Positions 1 through 5,657 of a stretch of 5,659 bases of DNA are shown here, piece after piece. The notes beneath the pieces are model-generated. The model ran no database searches, had not been told where the DNA came from, and worked only from the letters and a program-made list of their open reading frames with translations. Both the position numbers and the translations under genes were made by a program. The stretch is from Clostridia bacterium (GTDB lineage Bacteria; Bacillota; Clostridia; Oscillospirales; Butyricicoccaceae), in contig JAFQKM010000034.1 in assembly GCA_017396925.1 (NCBI GenBank), positions 1 through 5,659 on the forward strand, given 5' to 3'. Position 1 is the first letter of the stretch. Every line of letters begins with the position of its first letter.

Positions 1-1250
1 AAAGCCATCTCCACGGCATCGACGGCAAGGAGACCCTGGTCACCGACATCACCGGCGAGGTGGTCCAGCGCTATGTTTCCACGCCGCCCCAGCCGGGTGA
101 CAACTGCTTTCTGACCATTGACCTTGATCTGCAGGAGGTGGCCGAGCAGGCGCTGGCCGAGACCATCGAAGGCATCCGGGCCAAAGGCGCCGTCAGCCGT
201 ACCGGCACCGGCGCCGATGCCGAGGGCGGCGCCGTTGTGGTCATCGATGTCGATACCGGCGAGATCCTGGCCATGGCCAGCTATCCCACCTACAGCCTCG
301 AGACCTATCGTGCCGATTACAATGAGATGCTGCAGGATCCCCTGACCCCGCTGCTGAATCGTGCCACGATGGGCCTTTATCCCCCCGGCTCGACCTTCAA
401 GATGGTCACCTCGGTGGCGGCGCTGGAAGAAGGCATCATCACGCCGCGCACCCAGATCCGAGATCTGGGCCGCTATACCTACTGGGATGACTATCAGCCC
501 CGCTGCTGGATCTATAAGGATACCGGCCGCACCCACGGCCTGATCAATGTGTCGGAGGCCCTCAAGTATTCCTGTAACTACTTCTATTATGAAGTTGGCC
601 GTGTCATGGGGATCGATATCCTGAAGGCCTGGGCTTCCCGCCTGGGCCTGGGGCAGAAAACCGGCATCGAACTGGGCGAATACCCCGGCCAGATCGCCTC
701 TCCCGAGACCATTGAAGATTGGCAGGGCGGCCTTGTGCTGCAGGCGGCCATCGGCCAGTCGGCCCATCTGTTCACACCTGTGCAGCTAGCCAATTATGTT
801 GCCACCATCGTCAATGGCGGCACACGCTATCAGCCCCATCTGCTCAAGAAGGTCATGGACTACAGCCTGACCGAAACGGTGGAAGAGATCGAGCCCACCG
901 TGCTCGATCAGATCGACCTGCAGGAATCGACCATTCAGGCCGTCAAGCAGGGCATGCGCGGCGTTGTTACCGAAGACGGTACGGCTTCGTCGGTCTTCCT
1001 CAATTATCCCATCGAGGTCGGCGGCAAGACCGGTTCGGCCCAGACCCGCAGCGGCCGTTCGGCCCACGGCGTCTTTGTTTCCTTCGCCCCCTATGACGAT
1101 CCCGAGATCGCCGTCTGCGTCGTTGGCGAGCACGCCGGTTCGGGCGGCAGCGTTGCCCCCGTCTGCGTCGCCATCTACAACGAATACTTCGGCCTCAACG
1201 AGCTGCCCGAAAACGGCGGACAGGCCGAAGGCGGCGCCATTCACAATTAA
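1..1250 (+). CDS. mrdA: Penicillin-binding protein 2 (class B transpeptidase), 3' part
   Basis: This is the C-terminal part of a class B PBP, the membrane-anchored D,D-transpeptidase that crosslinks peptidoglycan during rod elongation. The frame is open from position 3, so the gene begins before the window; the GTG at 60 is internal. About 415 residues are visible: the end of the non-catalytic N-terminal domain, then the whole transpeptidase domain. All three active-site motifs are intact: STFK with the acylated Ser at 390-392 and Lys at 399-401, SCN at 570-578, and KTG at 1026-1034. The PRCW segment between STFK and SCN, followed by a Thr-His-Gly, is typical of PBP2 and argues against FtsI or SpoVD. 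No PASTA domain follows; the tail after the KTG region is short. In Clostridia this gene normally ends an mreBCD-mrdA cluster, so those genes may lie just upstream (inference). The cytoplasmic end and membrane anchor are outside the window. Confidence 0.93.
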   Translation, partial: SHLHGIDGKETLVTDITGEVVQRYVSTPPQPGDNCFLTIDLDLQEVAEQALAETIEGIRAKGAVSRTGTGADAEGGAVVVIDVDTGEILAMASYPTYSLETYRADYNEMLQDPLTPLLNRATMGLYPPGSTFKMVTSVAALEEGIITPRTQIRDLGRYTYWDDYQPRCWIYKDTGRTHGLINVSEALKYSCNYFYYEVGRVMGIDILKAWASRLGLGQKTGIELGEYPGQIASPETIEDWQGGLVLQAAIGQSAHLFTPVQLANYVATIVNGGTRYQPHLLKKVMDYSLTETVEEIEPTVLDQIDLQESTIQAVKQGMRGVVTEDGTASSVFLNYPIEVGGKTGSAQTRSGRSAHGVFVSFAPYDDPEIAVCVVGEHAGSGGSVAPVCVAIYNEYFGLNELPENGGQAEGGAIHN

Positions 1251-1265
1251 AAGATCGGTTTGTTC

Positions 1266-1304
1266 AGACCCTGCCGGAAACCCCGGCAGGGTCTTTTTGT
1301 TTTT
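1266..1304 (+). terminator. Rho-independent terminator of mrdA
   Basis: A perfect 12-bp GC-rich stem (1266-1277 with 1283-1294) closes a 5-base loop. It is followed by a T-rich run to 1304 interrupted by one G. It begins 16 bases after the mrdA stop and should separate the wall-synthesis unit from minD. Confidence 0.93.
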
Positions 1305-1339
1305 CATGTATCAGTGAAACAAATTTGCCAAAAAACTTC

Positions 1340-1368
1340 TTGTTATAAGTGGCTGTTTCGTATATAAT
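1340..1368 (+). promoter_or_regulatory. Vegetative (sigma-A type) promoter for minD
   Basis: TTGTTA at 1340-1345 (four of six matches to the -35 consensus) lies 17 bases before a perfect TATAAT at 1363-1368. Transcription would start near 1375, giving a leader of about 64 bases before the TTG start of minD. It sits between the mrdA terminator and minD, as expected for a fresh transcription unit. It also overlaps every upstream start codon in the minD frame (GTG 1349, ATG 1367), which excludes those as starts on this transcript. Confidence 0.82.
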
Positions 1369-1382
1369 GTTTGATATATGGG

Positions 1383-1404
1383 GCAGTGTGCGAAACTGCA
1401 CATT
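1383..1404 (+). other. Small hairpin in the minD 5' leader
   Basis: Bases 1385-1391 can pair with 1398-1404 (seven pairs, one a G-U wobble) around a 6-base loop. A competing 5-bp stem pairs 1383-1387 with 1395-1399. The two cannot form together. There is no T-run, so it is not a terminator. It may affect RNA stability or may be chance; no known riboswitch was recognised. Confidence 0.25.
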
Positions 1405-1424
1405 TTCCGGAATCTGGACGTTAT

Positions 1425-1441
1425 GGGAGGGAAAAGGCTTG
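1425..1441 (+). promoter_or_regulatory. Ribosome binding site that fixes a TTG start for minD
   Basis: GGGAGGG at 1425-1431 is followed, after 7 bases, by TTG at 1439-1441. This strong site places the N-terminus so that the two Walker A lysines fall at residues 11 and 16, exactly as in E. coli MinD. Confidence 0.85.
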
Positions 1442-2200
1442 GGCCACATCTTATCGGTCGTATCGGGCAAAGGCGGTACGGGAAAAACATCCTTTTGTGC
1501 CGGCGTTGCCGTGGCGCTCTGTGCGCTGGGCGAGAAGGTTTTGCTGATCGATGCCGACCGCGGCCTGCGCAGCCTTGACATCGTACTGGGCATGAGCGAC
1601 CGTGTGCTCTTTTCCTGGGGCGATGTATTGGATGGCGTGTGTTCCCTCAAGGAAGCGGCCGTCAAGCATCCCGTCGTCAAAAACCTCCGGGTGCTGACCG
1701 CACCGGGCATGGAGGAATCGGGCAGCCGCTACAGCGGCGACCAGATCCGCGCTCTGCTCGAACGCGCCCGTCCCCACTTTACATGGATCCTCATCGACTG
1801 TCCGGCCGGCTTCGGTTCGGAGGTTGTGGATTTTGCGCTTGGCGCCGACCAGGCCGTGGTGGTATCGACACCCGATCACACCTCGCTGCGCGGTGCCCAG
1901 CGCATCGGAACCCAGCTTGCGAATGGCGGCGCTGAACAGATCAAGATCGCCGTCAACCGTGTGCGTGCCGGCATGATCGACCGCGGCGATTCGGTCAATA
2001 TCGATGCCGCCATGGATGCCGCCGGTCTGCCGCTGCTGGGCGTCATCCCCGAGGATCAGGATGTTATTGCCTGCGGCAATCTGGGCCAGGTACTGGTCCT
2101 GTTTTCCGATGGCTATGCCCGTGTGGCTTATGCCAATATTGCCCGCCGCCTGCGGGGCACCCGTGTGCCGCTGCTGGAGGGCGTCAAGCTGAAAAAATAA
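1439..2200 (+). CDS. minD: Septum site-determining ATPase MinD
   Basis: This is a ParA/MinD-type P-loop ATPase of 253 residues when read from the TTG start. MinD dimerises on ATP, binds the membrane and recruits MinC to block FtsZ rings away from midcell. The deviant Walker A motif KGGTGKT occupies residues 11-17 (Lys11 signature lysine, Lys16). The switch I region IDADRGLRSLD follows at 37-47 (Asp40), then the Walker B/switch II sequence DCPAG at 120-124. The late block GVIPEDQ is also a MinD hallmark. Spacing to these sites matches E. coli MinD without gaps as far as Asp120. The C-terminus is odd: it ends about 12 residues after the last core helix in RVPLLEGVKLKK, and the usual amphipathic membrane-targeting motif (KGFxKxLF-like) is not recognisable. 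No minC or minE is visible: mrdA precedes it and an mgsA-family gene follows 54 bases later, with no terminator between. A ParA-like role cannot be excluded, but the sequence favours MinD. Confidence 0.88.
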   Translation: MGHILSVVSGKGGTGKTSFCAGVAVALCALGEKVLLIDADRGLRSLDIVLGMSDRVLFSWGDVLDGVCSLKEAAVKHPVVKNLRVLTAPGMEESGSRYSGDQIRALLERARPHFTWILIDCPAGFGSEVVDFALGADQAVVVSTPDHTSLRGAQRIGTQLANGGAEQIKIAVNRVRAGMIDRGDSVNIDAAMDAAGLPLLGVIPEDQDVIACGNLGQVLVLFSDGYARVAYANIARRLRGTRVPLLEGVKLKK

Positions 2201-2235
2201 GAGTCCGACCCAAAACAAAACCTATCTATCACGAT

Positions 2236-2257
2236 AAGGGGGAGAGTACTACCTATG
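2236..2257 (+). promoter_or_regulatory. Ribosome binding site and ATG start of the mgsA-family gene
   Basis: AAGGGGGAG at 2236-2244 precedes the ATG at 2255 by 10 bases. The 54-base gap after minD holds no terminator or clear promoter, so the gene is probably translated from the minD transcript. Confidence 0.75.
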
Positions 2258-2656
2258 AATATTGCAATCATCGCACAGGACAGCAAGAAGGAGCTGATGA
2301 TCCAGTTCTGCATCGCCTACTGCGGCATTCTGGCCAAGCACAAGATCTGCGCCACAGCCACCACCGGCAAGATGGTCGCCGATGCCACCGGCCTCAAGAT
2401 CGAGCGTGTGCAGCCCGGTACCATGGGCGGATGGGAACAGATCGCCTCCCGCATCGAATATAACCAGATCGACTTGGTATTGCTTTTCAGAGATCCTATG
2501 GTAAAATATGATGGTGAGACCACGCTGAACAACGTCATGCGCAGCTGTGATAACAACAGTATCCCCATCGCCACCAATGTAGCCACCGCAGAAGTCCTGA
2601 TCCAGGGCCTGATCCGCGGCGACTTTGCCTGGAGAGAGATCGTTAATCCCCAGTAA
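2255..2656 (+). CDS. mgsA: Methylglyoxal synthase family protein with altered active site
   Basis: The 133-residue protein has the length and fold signature of methylglyoxal synthase, which converts dihydroxyacetone phosphate to methylglyoxal and phosphate in the cytosol. Family blocks are clear: AIIAQD (4-9), CATATTGK (32-39), MGGWEQI (57-63), LLFRDP (76-81) and IPIATNVATAE (103-113). Aligned by eye with E. coli MgsA at a constant offset of 11 residues, Lys12, the phosphate-loop threonines 34, 36 and 37, and Asp80 (E. coli Asp91) are kept. However Asp71, the catalytic base, is Trp60; His19 is Gln8; His98 is Gly87; Asp101 is Thr90; and Ser65 is Pro54. The flanks stay in register and no stop interrupts the frame, so a frameshift does not explain it. 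It may therefore be a non-catalytic ligand-binding or regulatory relative, as MGS-like domains are in carbamoyl-phosphate synthetase. The family is secure; methylglyoxal synthesis is doubtful. It is probably co-transcribed with minD. Confidence 0.85.
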   Translation: MNIAIIAQDSKKELMIQFCIAYCGILAKHKICATATTGKMVADATGLKIERVQPGTMGGWEQIASRIEYNQIDLVLLFRDPMVKYDGETTLNNVMRSCDNNSIPIATNVATAEVLIQGLIRGDFAWREIVNPQ

Positions 2657-2698
2657 TATTCTGCGCGGCGAACGGTATACCGAAAAGAGGGCATCGTT

Positions 2699-2800
2699 AT
2701 GCAAAGCGCTTATCTGTTTTACAGAACCGACATTGACCGCAGCCTGCCGAGGCTCTATGCCTCCTCGGCAGGCTTTTGGACTGTGGCTTCAAAACAATAA
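2699..2800 (+). CDS. Possible 33-residue leader peptide upstream of aspS
   Basis: An ATG at 2699 follows a good ribosome binding site (AAGAGGG, 2685-2691) by 7 bases. It opens a 33-codon frame ending in TAA at 2798-2800. The peptide matches nothing I recognise and has no signal sequence or membrane segment. Two Asp codons (2729-2731 and 2735-2737) fall just before the hairpin at 2741-2774, which lies wholly inside the frame. This is the arrangement expected of a leader peptide whose translation controls a terminator ahead of aspS. Two codons are few, however, and no alternative antiterminator stem was found. It could equally be a chance ORF in a spacer. Confidence 0.28.
   Translation: MQSAYLFYRTDIDRSLPRLYASSAGFWTVASKQ
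2741..2777 (+). terminator. Terminator-like hairpin between the mgsA-family gene and aspS
   Basis: A perfect 12-bp stem (2741-2752 with 2763-2774) closes a 10-base loop and runs into only four Ts (2774-2777). It probably ends the minD-mgsA transcript, at least partly. The short T-run and the absence of a convincing promoter between it and aspS suggest that some read-through may supply aspS. Confidence 0.7.
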
Positions 2801-2816
2801 AACCTACTCTATATAT

Positions 2817-2835
2817 AAGGACAGTGAAAACTATG
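2817..2835 (+). promoter_or_regulatory. Ribosome binding site that fixes the aspS start
   Basis: AAGGAC at 2817-2822 lies 10 bases before the ATG at 2833. The frame is open further upstream to a TTG at 2776, but that codon overlaps the hairpin and has no binding site. ATG 2833 also gives the usual short N-terminus ahead of the anticodon-binding domain. Confidence 0.8.
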
Positions 2836-4629
2836 AACAATCCCTTCAAGAACGGCCGTATTTACTGCGGCGCTCTGCGTGAAGAACACATCGGCCAGCG
2901 CGTTACCGTCTGCGGCTGGGTTGCCCGCGCCCGCGACATCGGCGGCCTGATCTTTGTCGATATGCGTGACCGCATGGGCATCGCCCAGTGCGTATTCGAT
3001 CAGAACGAAAACGGCGACCTGTTTGACAAGGCCCGTGCCCTGCGCAGCGAGTTCACCGCTGCCATCACCGGCACCGTCCGTATGCGTTCTTCCATCAACG
3101 ACAAGATCCCCACCGGTCATGTCGAGATCCTGGCCGAAGAAGTTAAGATTTACTCCCCCGCCGAGACCACACCCTTCGAGATCCTCGACGACGTCAACGT
3201 CAACGACGCACTGCGCCTCAAGTATCGTTACCTCGACCTGCGCCGTCCCTCCCTGCAGAATGCCCTGGCCCTGCGCCATCGCATGACCCAGATCACCAGA
3301 AACTACTTCGACGAGCAGGGCTTCCTGGAGATCGAGACCCCCATTCTGACCAAGTCGACCCCCGAGGGCGCCCGCGACTATCTGGTTCCCTCCCGTGTCC
3401 ATCCCGGCGAGTTCTATGCCCTGCCCCAGTCGCCCCAGCAGTACAAGCAGCTGCTGATGCTGGCCGGCTATGACAGATACATTCAGATCGCCCGCTGCTT
3501 CCGCGACGAAGACCTGCGCTACGACCGCCAGCCCGAGTTTACCCAGATCGACCTCGAGATGTCCTTTGTCGACATCGACGACGTCATCGCCGTCAACGAA
3601 GGCTTCCTGCAGCGCCTGTTCAAGGAAGTCAAGGGCATCGACCTGGAGCTGCCCCTCCAGCGTATGAGCTATAAGGAAGCCATGAGCCGCTACGGCTCCG
3701 ACAAGCCCGACCTGCGCTTCGAGATGGAGCTGCACGACATCACCGAAATCGCCAGGGACTGCGGCTTCTCGGTCTTTGAGGCTGCTGCCGCTGCCGGCGG
3801 TATCGTCACCGGTATCTGCGCCAAGGGCGCCGGCGACAAGCTCTCCCGCAAGGAGATCGATGCACTGGGCGAGTTCGTTAAGACCTACAAGGCCAAGGGC
3901 CTGGCCTGGATCAAGCTGACAAGCAAGGGCGAGATGTCCTCCAGCTTTGCCAAGTTCCTGACCCCCGAGAAGCTGGAAGCCATCAAGGCTGCACTGGGCG
4001 CCGAGGCCGGCGACCTGATCCTCTGCGTTGCCGATGCCGACGTCGAACTGGCACAGAACGCGCTGGGTTCCCTGCGCTGCCATGTGGCCAAGAAGCTGGA
4101 TATGATCCCTGCCAACACCTTCAAGCCCCTGTGGATCGTCGAGTTCCCCCTCTTCGAGTATGGCGAAGACGACGAGGGCAACGGCAGACTCTATGCCAAG
4201 CACCATCCCTTCACCGCCCCCATGGACGAGGATATCGATCTGTTCGAGACACGTCCCCAGGATATGCGTGCCAAGGCGTATGACATCGTCATGAACGGCA
4301 CCGAGCTGGGCGGCGGCTCGATCCGTATCCACAACAGCGAGATCCAGCAGAAGATGTTCAACGCACTGGGCTTCACCAATGAAGAGACCGAAGAGCGCTT
4401 CGGCCATATGCTCAATGCCTTCAAGTACGGCGCTCCTCCCCACGGCGGCCTGGCTTACGGCCTCGACCGTCTGGTTATGTGGATGGCCGGCACCGAGAAC
4501 ATCCGCGACGTCATCGCCTTCCCCAAAGTGCAGAACGCCGCCGATCTGATGATGGACTGCCCCTCCCCTGTCGACGACAAGCAGCTGCGTGAGCTGTCGA
4601 TCGCTCTGGATGTCAAGACCAAGGAATAA
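2833..4629 (+). CDS. aspS: Aspartyl-tRNA synthetase
   Basis: This class IIb synthetase joins aspartate to tRNA-Asp using ATP in the cytosol. It has 598 residues, a normal length for the bacterial form. Domains in order: an OB-fold anticodon-binding domain (about 1-110, with VCGWVARARD near 26-35), motif 1 around ITRNYFDEQGFLEIETP (154-170), the flipping-loop region GARDYLVPSR (179-188), and QSPQ (199-202). Motif 2, FRDEDLRYDRQPEF, is at 223-236. The bacterial insertion (GAD) domain spans roughly 290-425, and the catalytic core then resumes through GGGSIRIH (493-500) to motif 3, GLDRL (543-547). Tyr230 sits where E. coli AspRS has Ala. Residue 36 is Ile, where E. coli (discriminating) has Leu and several non-discriminating enzymes have His, which weakly favours a tRNA-Asp-specific enzyme. 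No T-box motif was found upstream. Confidence 0.97.
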   Translation: MNNPFKNGRIYCGALREEHIGQRVTVCGWVARARDIGGLIFVDMRDRMGIAQCVFDQNENGDLFDKARALRSEFTAAITGTVRMRSSINDKIPTGHVEILAEEVKIYSPAETTPFEILDDVNVNDALRLKYRYLDLRRPSLQNALALRHRMTQITRNYFDEQGFLEIETPILTKSTPEGARDYLVPSRVHPGEFYALPQSPQQYKQLLMLAGYDRYIQIARCFRDEDLRYDRQPEFTQIDLEMSFVDIDDVIAVNEGFLQRLFKEVKGIDLELPLQRMSYKEAMSRYGSDKPDLRFEMELHDITEIARDCGFSVFEAAAAAGGIVTGICAKGAGDKLSRKEIDALGEFVKTYKAKGLAWIKLTSKGEMSSSFAKFLTPEKLEAIKAALGAEAGDLILCVADADVELAQNALGSLRCHVAKKLDMIPANTFKPLWIVEFPLFEYGEDDEGNGRLYAKHHPFTAPMDEDIDLFETRPQDMRAKAYDIVMNGTELGGGSIRIHNSEIQQKMFNALGFTNEETEERFGHMLNAFKYGAPPHGGLAYGLDRLVMWMAGTENIRDVIAFPKVQNAADLMMDCPSPVDDKQLRELSIALDVKTKE

Positions 4630-4645
4630 GATTGATTTTATACAG

Positions 4646-4675
4646 ACAGCCGCACCCATCGGGTGCGGCTGTTTT
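4646..4675 (+). terminator. Hairpin terminator after aspS
   Basis: A 12-bp stem (4646-4657 with 4661-4672) closes a 3-base loop and is followed by TTTT (4672-4675). It starts 17 bases after the aspS stop and ends just before the next gene's ribosome binding site. No promoter was found for the next gene, so termination is probably incomplete. Confidence 0.75.
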
Positions 4676-4680
4676 CATAA

Positions 4681-4697
4681 AAGGAGAGAACCCCATG
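4681..4697 (+). promoter_or_regulatory. Ribosome binding site that fixes the gamma-carbonic anhydrase start
   Basis: AAGGAGAG at 4681-4688 precedes ATG 4695 closely (8 bases after AAGGAG). The frame stays open upstream to a TTG at 4632, but that stretch contains the terminator stem, so the longer start is rejected. Confidence 0.85.
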
Positions 4698-5198
4698 ATC
4701 CGTCATTTTGAAGATAAAGCCCCAAAGATCCACGAAAGCGCCTTTGTGGCCGAGAATGCCGCCGTCATCGGCGATGTCACGCTGATGGAAGGCGCCACCG
4801 TATGGTATGGCGCTGTTCTGCGCGGCGACAGCGAAAAGATCGTCATCGGCCGCGGCAGCAATGTGCAGGACTGTGCCGTTGTCCACTGCGACGAGGGGCA
4901 CCCCACGATTCTGGGCGCGTACGTCACGGTCGGTCACAGCGCCATCGTCCACGGTGCACAGGTTGGGGATAACGTCCTCATCGGTATGCATGCCACCCTG
5001 CTCAACGGTGCGGTCATCGGCGAAGGTTCGATCATCGGCGCCGGTGCGCTGGTACGCGAGGGGCAGGTCATTCCGCCCCGTTCGGTGGTGGTCGGTATGC
5101 CGGCCAAGGTCATCAAGGAGGCCACCGATGCACAGGTGGCAGGCAATATCGAAAATGCCCGCCATTATATCGAGCTGGGCAAGCGATACAAAGGATAA
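4695..5198 (+). CDS. Gamma-class carbonic anhydrase family protein (hexapeptide repeat)
   Basis: The 167-residue protein is a left-handed beta-helix trimer former of the gamma carbonic anhydrase/YrdA/PaaY group. Imperfect hexapeptide turns run from about residue 15 to 135, followed by a C-terminal helix. The likely metal ligands are His64, His81 and His86, spaced as in the archaeal enzyme Cam (His81, His117 and His122). Arg43 and Asp45 in the RGD turn, and Gln58-Asp59, match Cam residues near the active site. The acidic loop carrying Cam's proton-shuttle glutamate appears absent, as in CamH-type relatives, many of which show weak or no measured CO2 hydration. The product is cytosolic (no signal peptide). 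It follows aspS by 65 bases across a hairpin; no functional link to AspRS is evident. The family is secure, but the true substrate is uncertain, and an acyltransferase-like role is less likely given the three histidines. Confidence 0.9.
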   Translation: MIRHFEDKAPKIHESAFVAENAAVIGDVTLMEGATVWYGAVLRGDSEKIVIGRGSNVQDCAVVHCDEGHPTILGAYVTVGHSAIVHGAQVGDNVLIGMHATLLNGAVIGEGSIIGAGALVREGQVIPPRSVVVGMPAKVIKEATDAQVAGNIENARHYIELGKRYKG

Positions 5199-5235
5199 AA
5201 AACAACCGCCGCCGGAATGACCCGGCGGCGGTTTT
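5197..5235. terminator. Bidirectional terminator between convergent genes
   Basis: A perfect 12-bp stem (5204-5215 with 5222-5233) closes a 6-base loop. A T-run (5232-5235) follows on the plus strand, and an A-run (5197-5202) becomes a U-run for minus-strand transcripts. It therefore serves both the carbonic anhydrase-like gene and the GNAT gene, whose stop codons lie on either side. Confidence 0.88.
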
Positions 5236-5240
5236 CTGTC

Positions 5241-5657
5241 TTATAAACTTTTTTCCAGCTCGTGCAGGATGATCGAGATCCTGAAGCCGTGATGGACAAG
5301 AAAGGCGGCAAGGGTGCCGCTGCGGTCGTCCACATTGGAGATGCTGACCTTTTCGGAAGGGGTATTCTGCATGATGTAAGCCAGCAGGCCGGTGCCGATG
5401 CCTTTACGGCGATGGTCGGGTGCAACGGCAATCTGGGCAATATCGCAGTTGTTTTTGCCGCAGACCACATAGCCCACCGGCTCGGCATTCTCATAGGCGA
5501 CGGCCACCAGCATGGCATCCTGTACGGCTTTGACCGAATCGATGTCATTCTGCCATGTGGGGGTGTGATCCCAGAAGGTACGCAGCTTGGCCCACAGGGC
5601 GTCGTCGGGTGTGACCGTGCGGATCTCATGTTTTACCGGCAGGTCGGTTTTGGGCAT
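5241..5657 (-). CDS. GNAT family N-acetyltransferase
   Basis: The 138-residue protein has the single-domain size of a GNAT enzyme, which moves an acetyl group from acetyl-CoA to an amine. The core strand-turn-helix is plain: DIAQIAVAPDHRRKGIGTGL (72-91) holds the R-x-x-G-x-G acetyl-CoA pyrophosphate loop at residues 83-88. The later NVDDRSGTLAAFLVHHGF segment (108-125) matches motif B, where an Asn and a late aromatic are common. The N-terminal part (residues 10-50) begins with the usual IRxxTPDD-like strand and would supply substrate specificity; it matches no subgroup I can name, so the acceptor is unknown. The start is ATG at 5657-5655, two bases from the window end, so its ribosome binding site cannot be seen and a longer N-terminus is possible. 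It converges on the carbonic anhydrase-like gene. Confidence 0.85.
   Translation of the reverse strand: MPKTDLPVKHEIRTVTPDDALWAKLRTFWDHTPTWQNDIDSVKAVQDAMLVAVAYENAEPVGYVVCGKNNCDIAQIAVAPDHRRKGIGTGLLAYIMQNTPSEKVSISNVDDRSGTLAAFLVHHGFRISIILHELEKSL

Noticed and set aside
2673..2711. Short palindromes (10 bases at 2673-2682, 8 bases at 2704-2711) as operators
   Set aside because: They are too short and unrelated to each other to support a protein-binding site without comparative data.
2733..2761. TTGACC (2733-2738) with TATGCC (2756-2761) as a promoter
   Set aside because: The -35 is good and spacing is 17, but the -10 matches only three positions and the elements lie across the terminator stem.
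2776..2817. Promoter for aspS (TTGGAC 2776-2781 with TAAAAC 2798-2803, or TATATA at 2810-2817)
   Set aside because: The first pair matches the consensus poorly with a 16-base spacer. The second would start transcription inside or after the ribosome binding site.
2776..2832. N-terminal extension of AspRS from TTG 2776
   Set aside because: It overlaps the hairpin T-run, has no ribosome binding site, and gives residues not expected in AspRS; ATG 2833 has AAGGAC at good spacing.
2657..2832. T-box riboswitch ahead of aspS
   Set aside because: The conserved T-box sequence (AGGGTGGNACCGCG-like) and specifier-loop layout are absent, and the 176-base spacer lacks room for a full T-box.
2809..4659. 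Long open frame of about 616 codons antisense to aspS
   Set aside because: It is a shadow created by GC-rich codon bias in aspS; the translation is low-complexity and has no recognisable domain or ribosome binding site.
5165..5629. 154-codon minus-strand frame overlapping the GNAT gene
   Set aside because: It runs in another frame over the GNAT gene and through the bidirectional terminator; only the 5241-5657 frame shows GNAT motifs.
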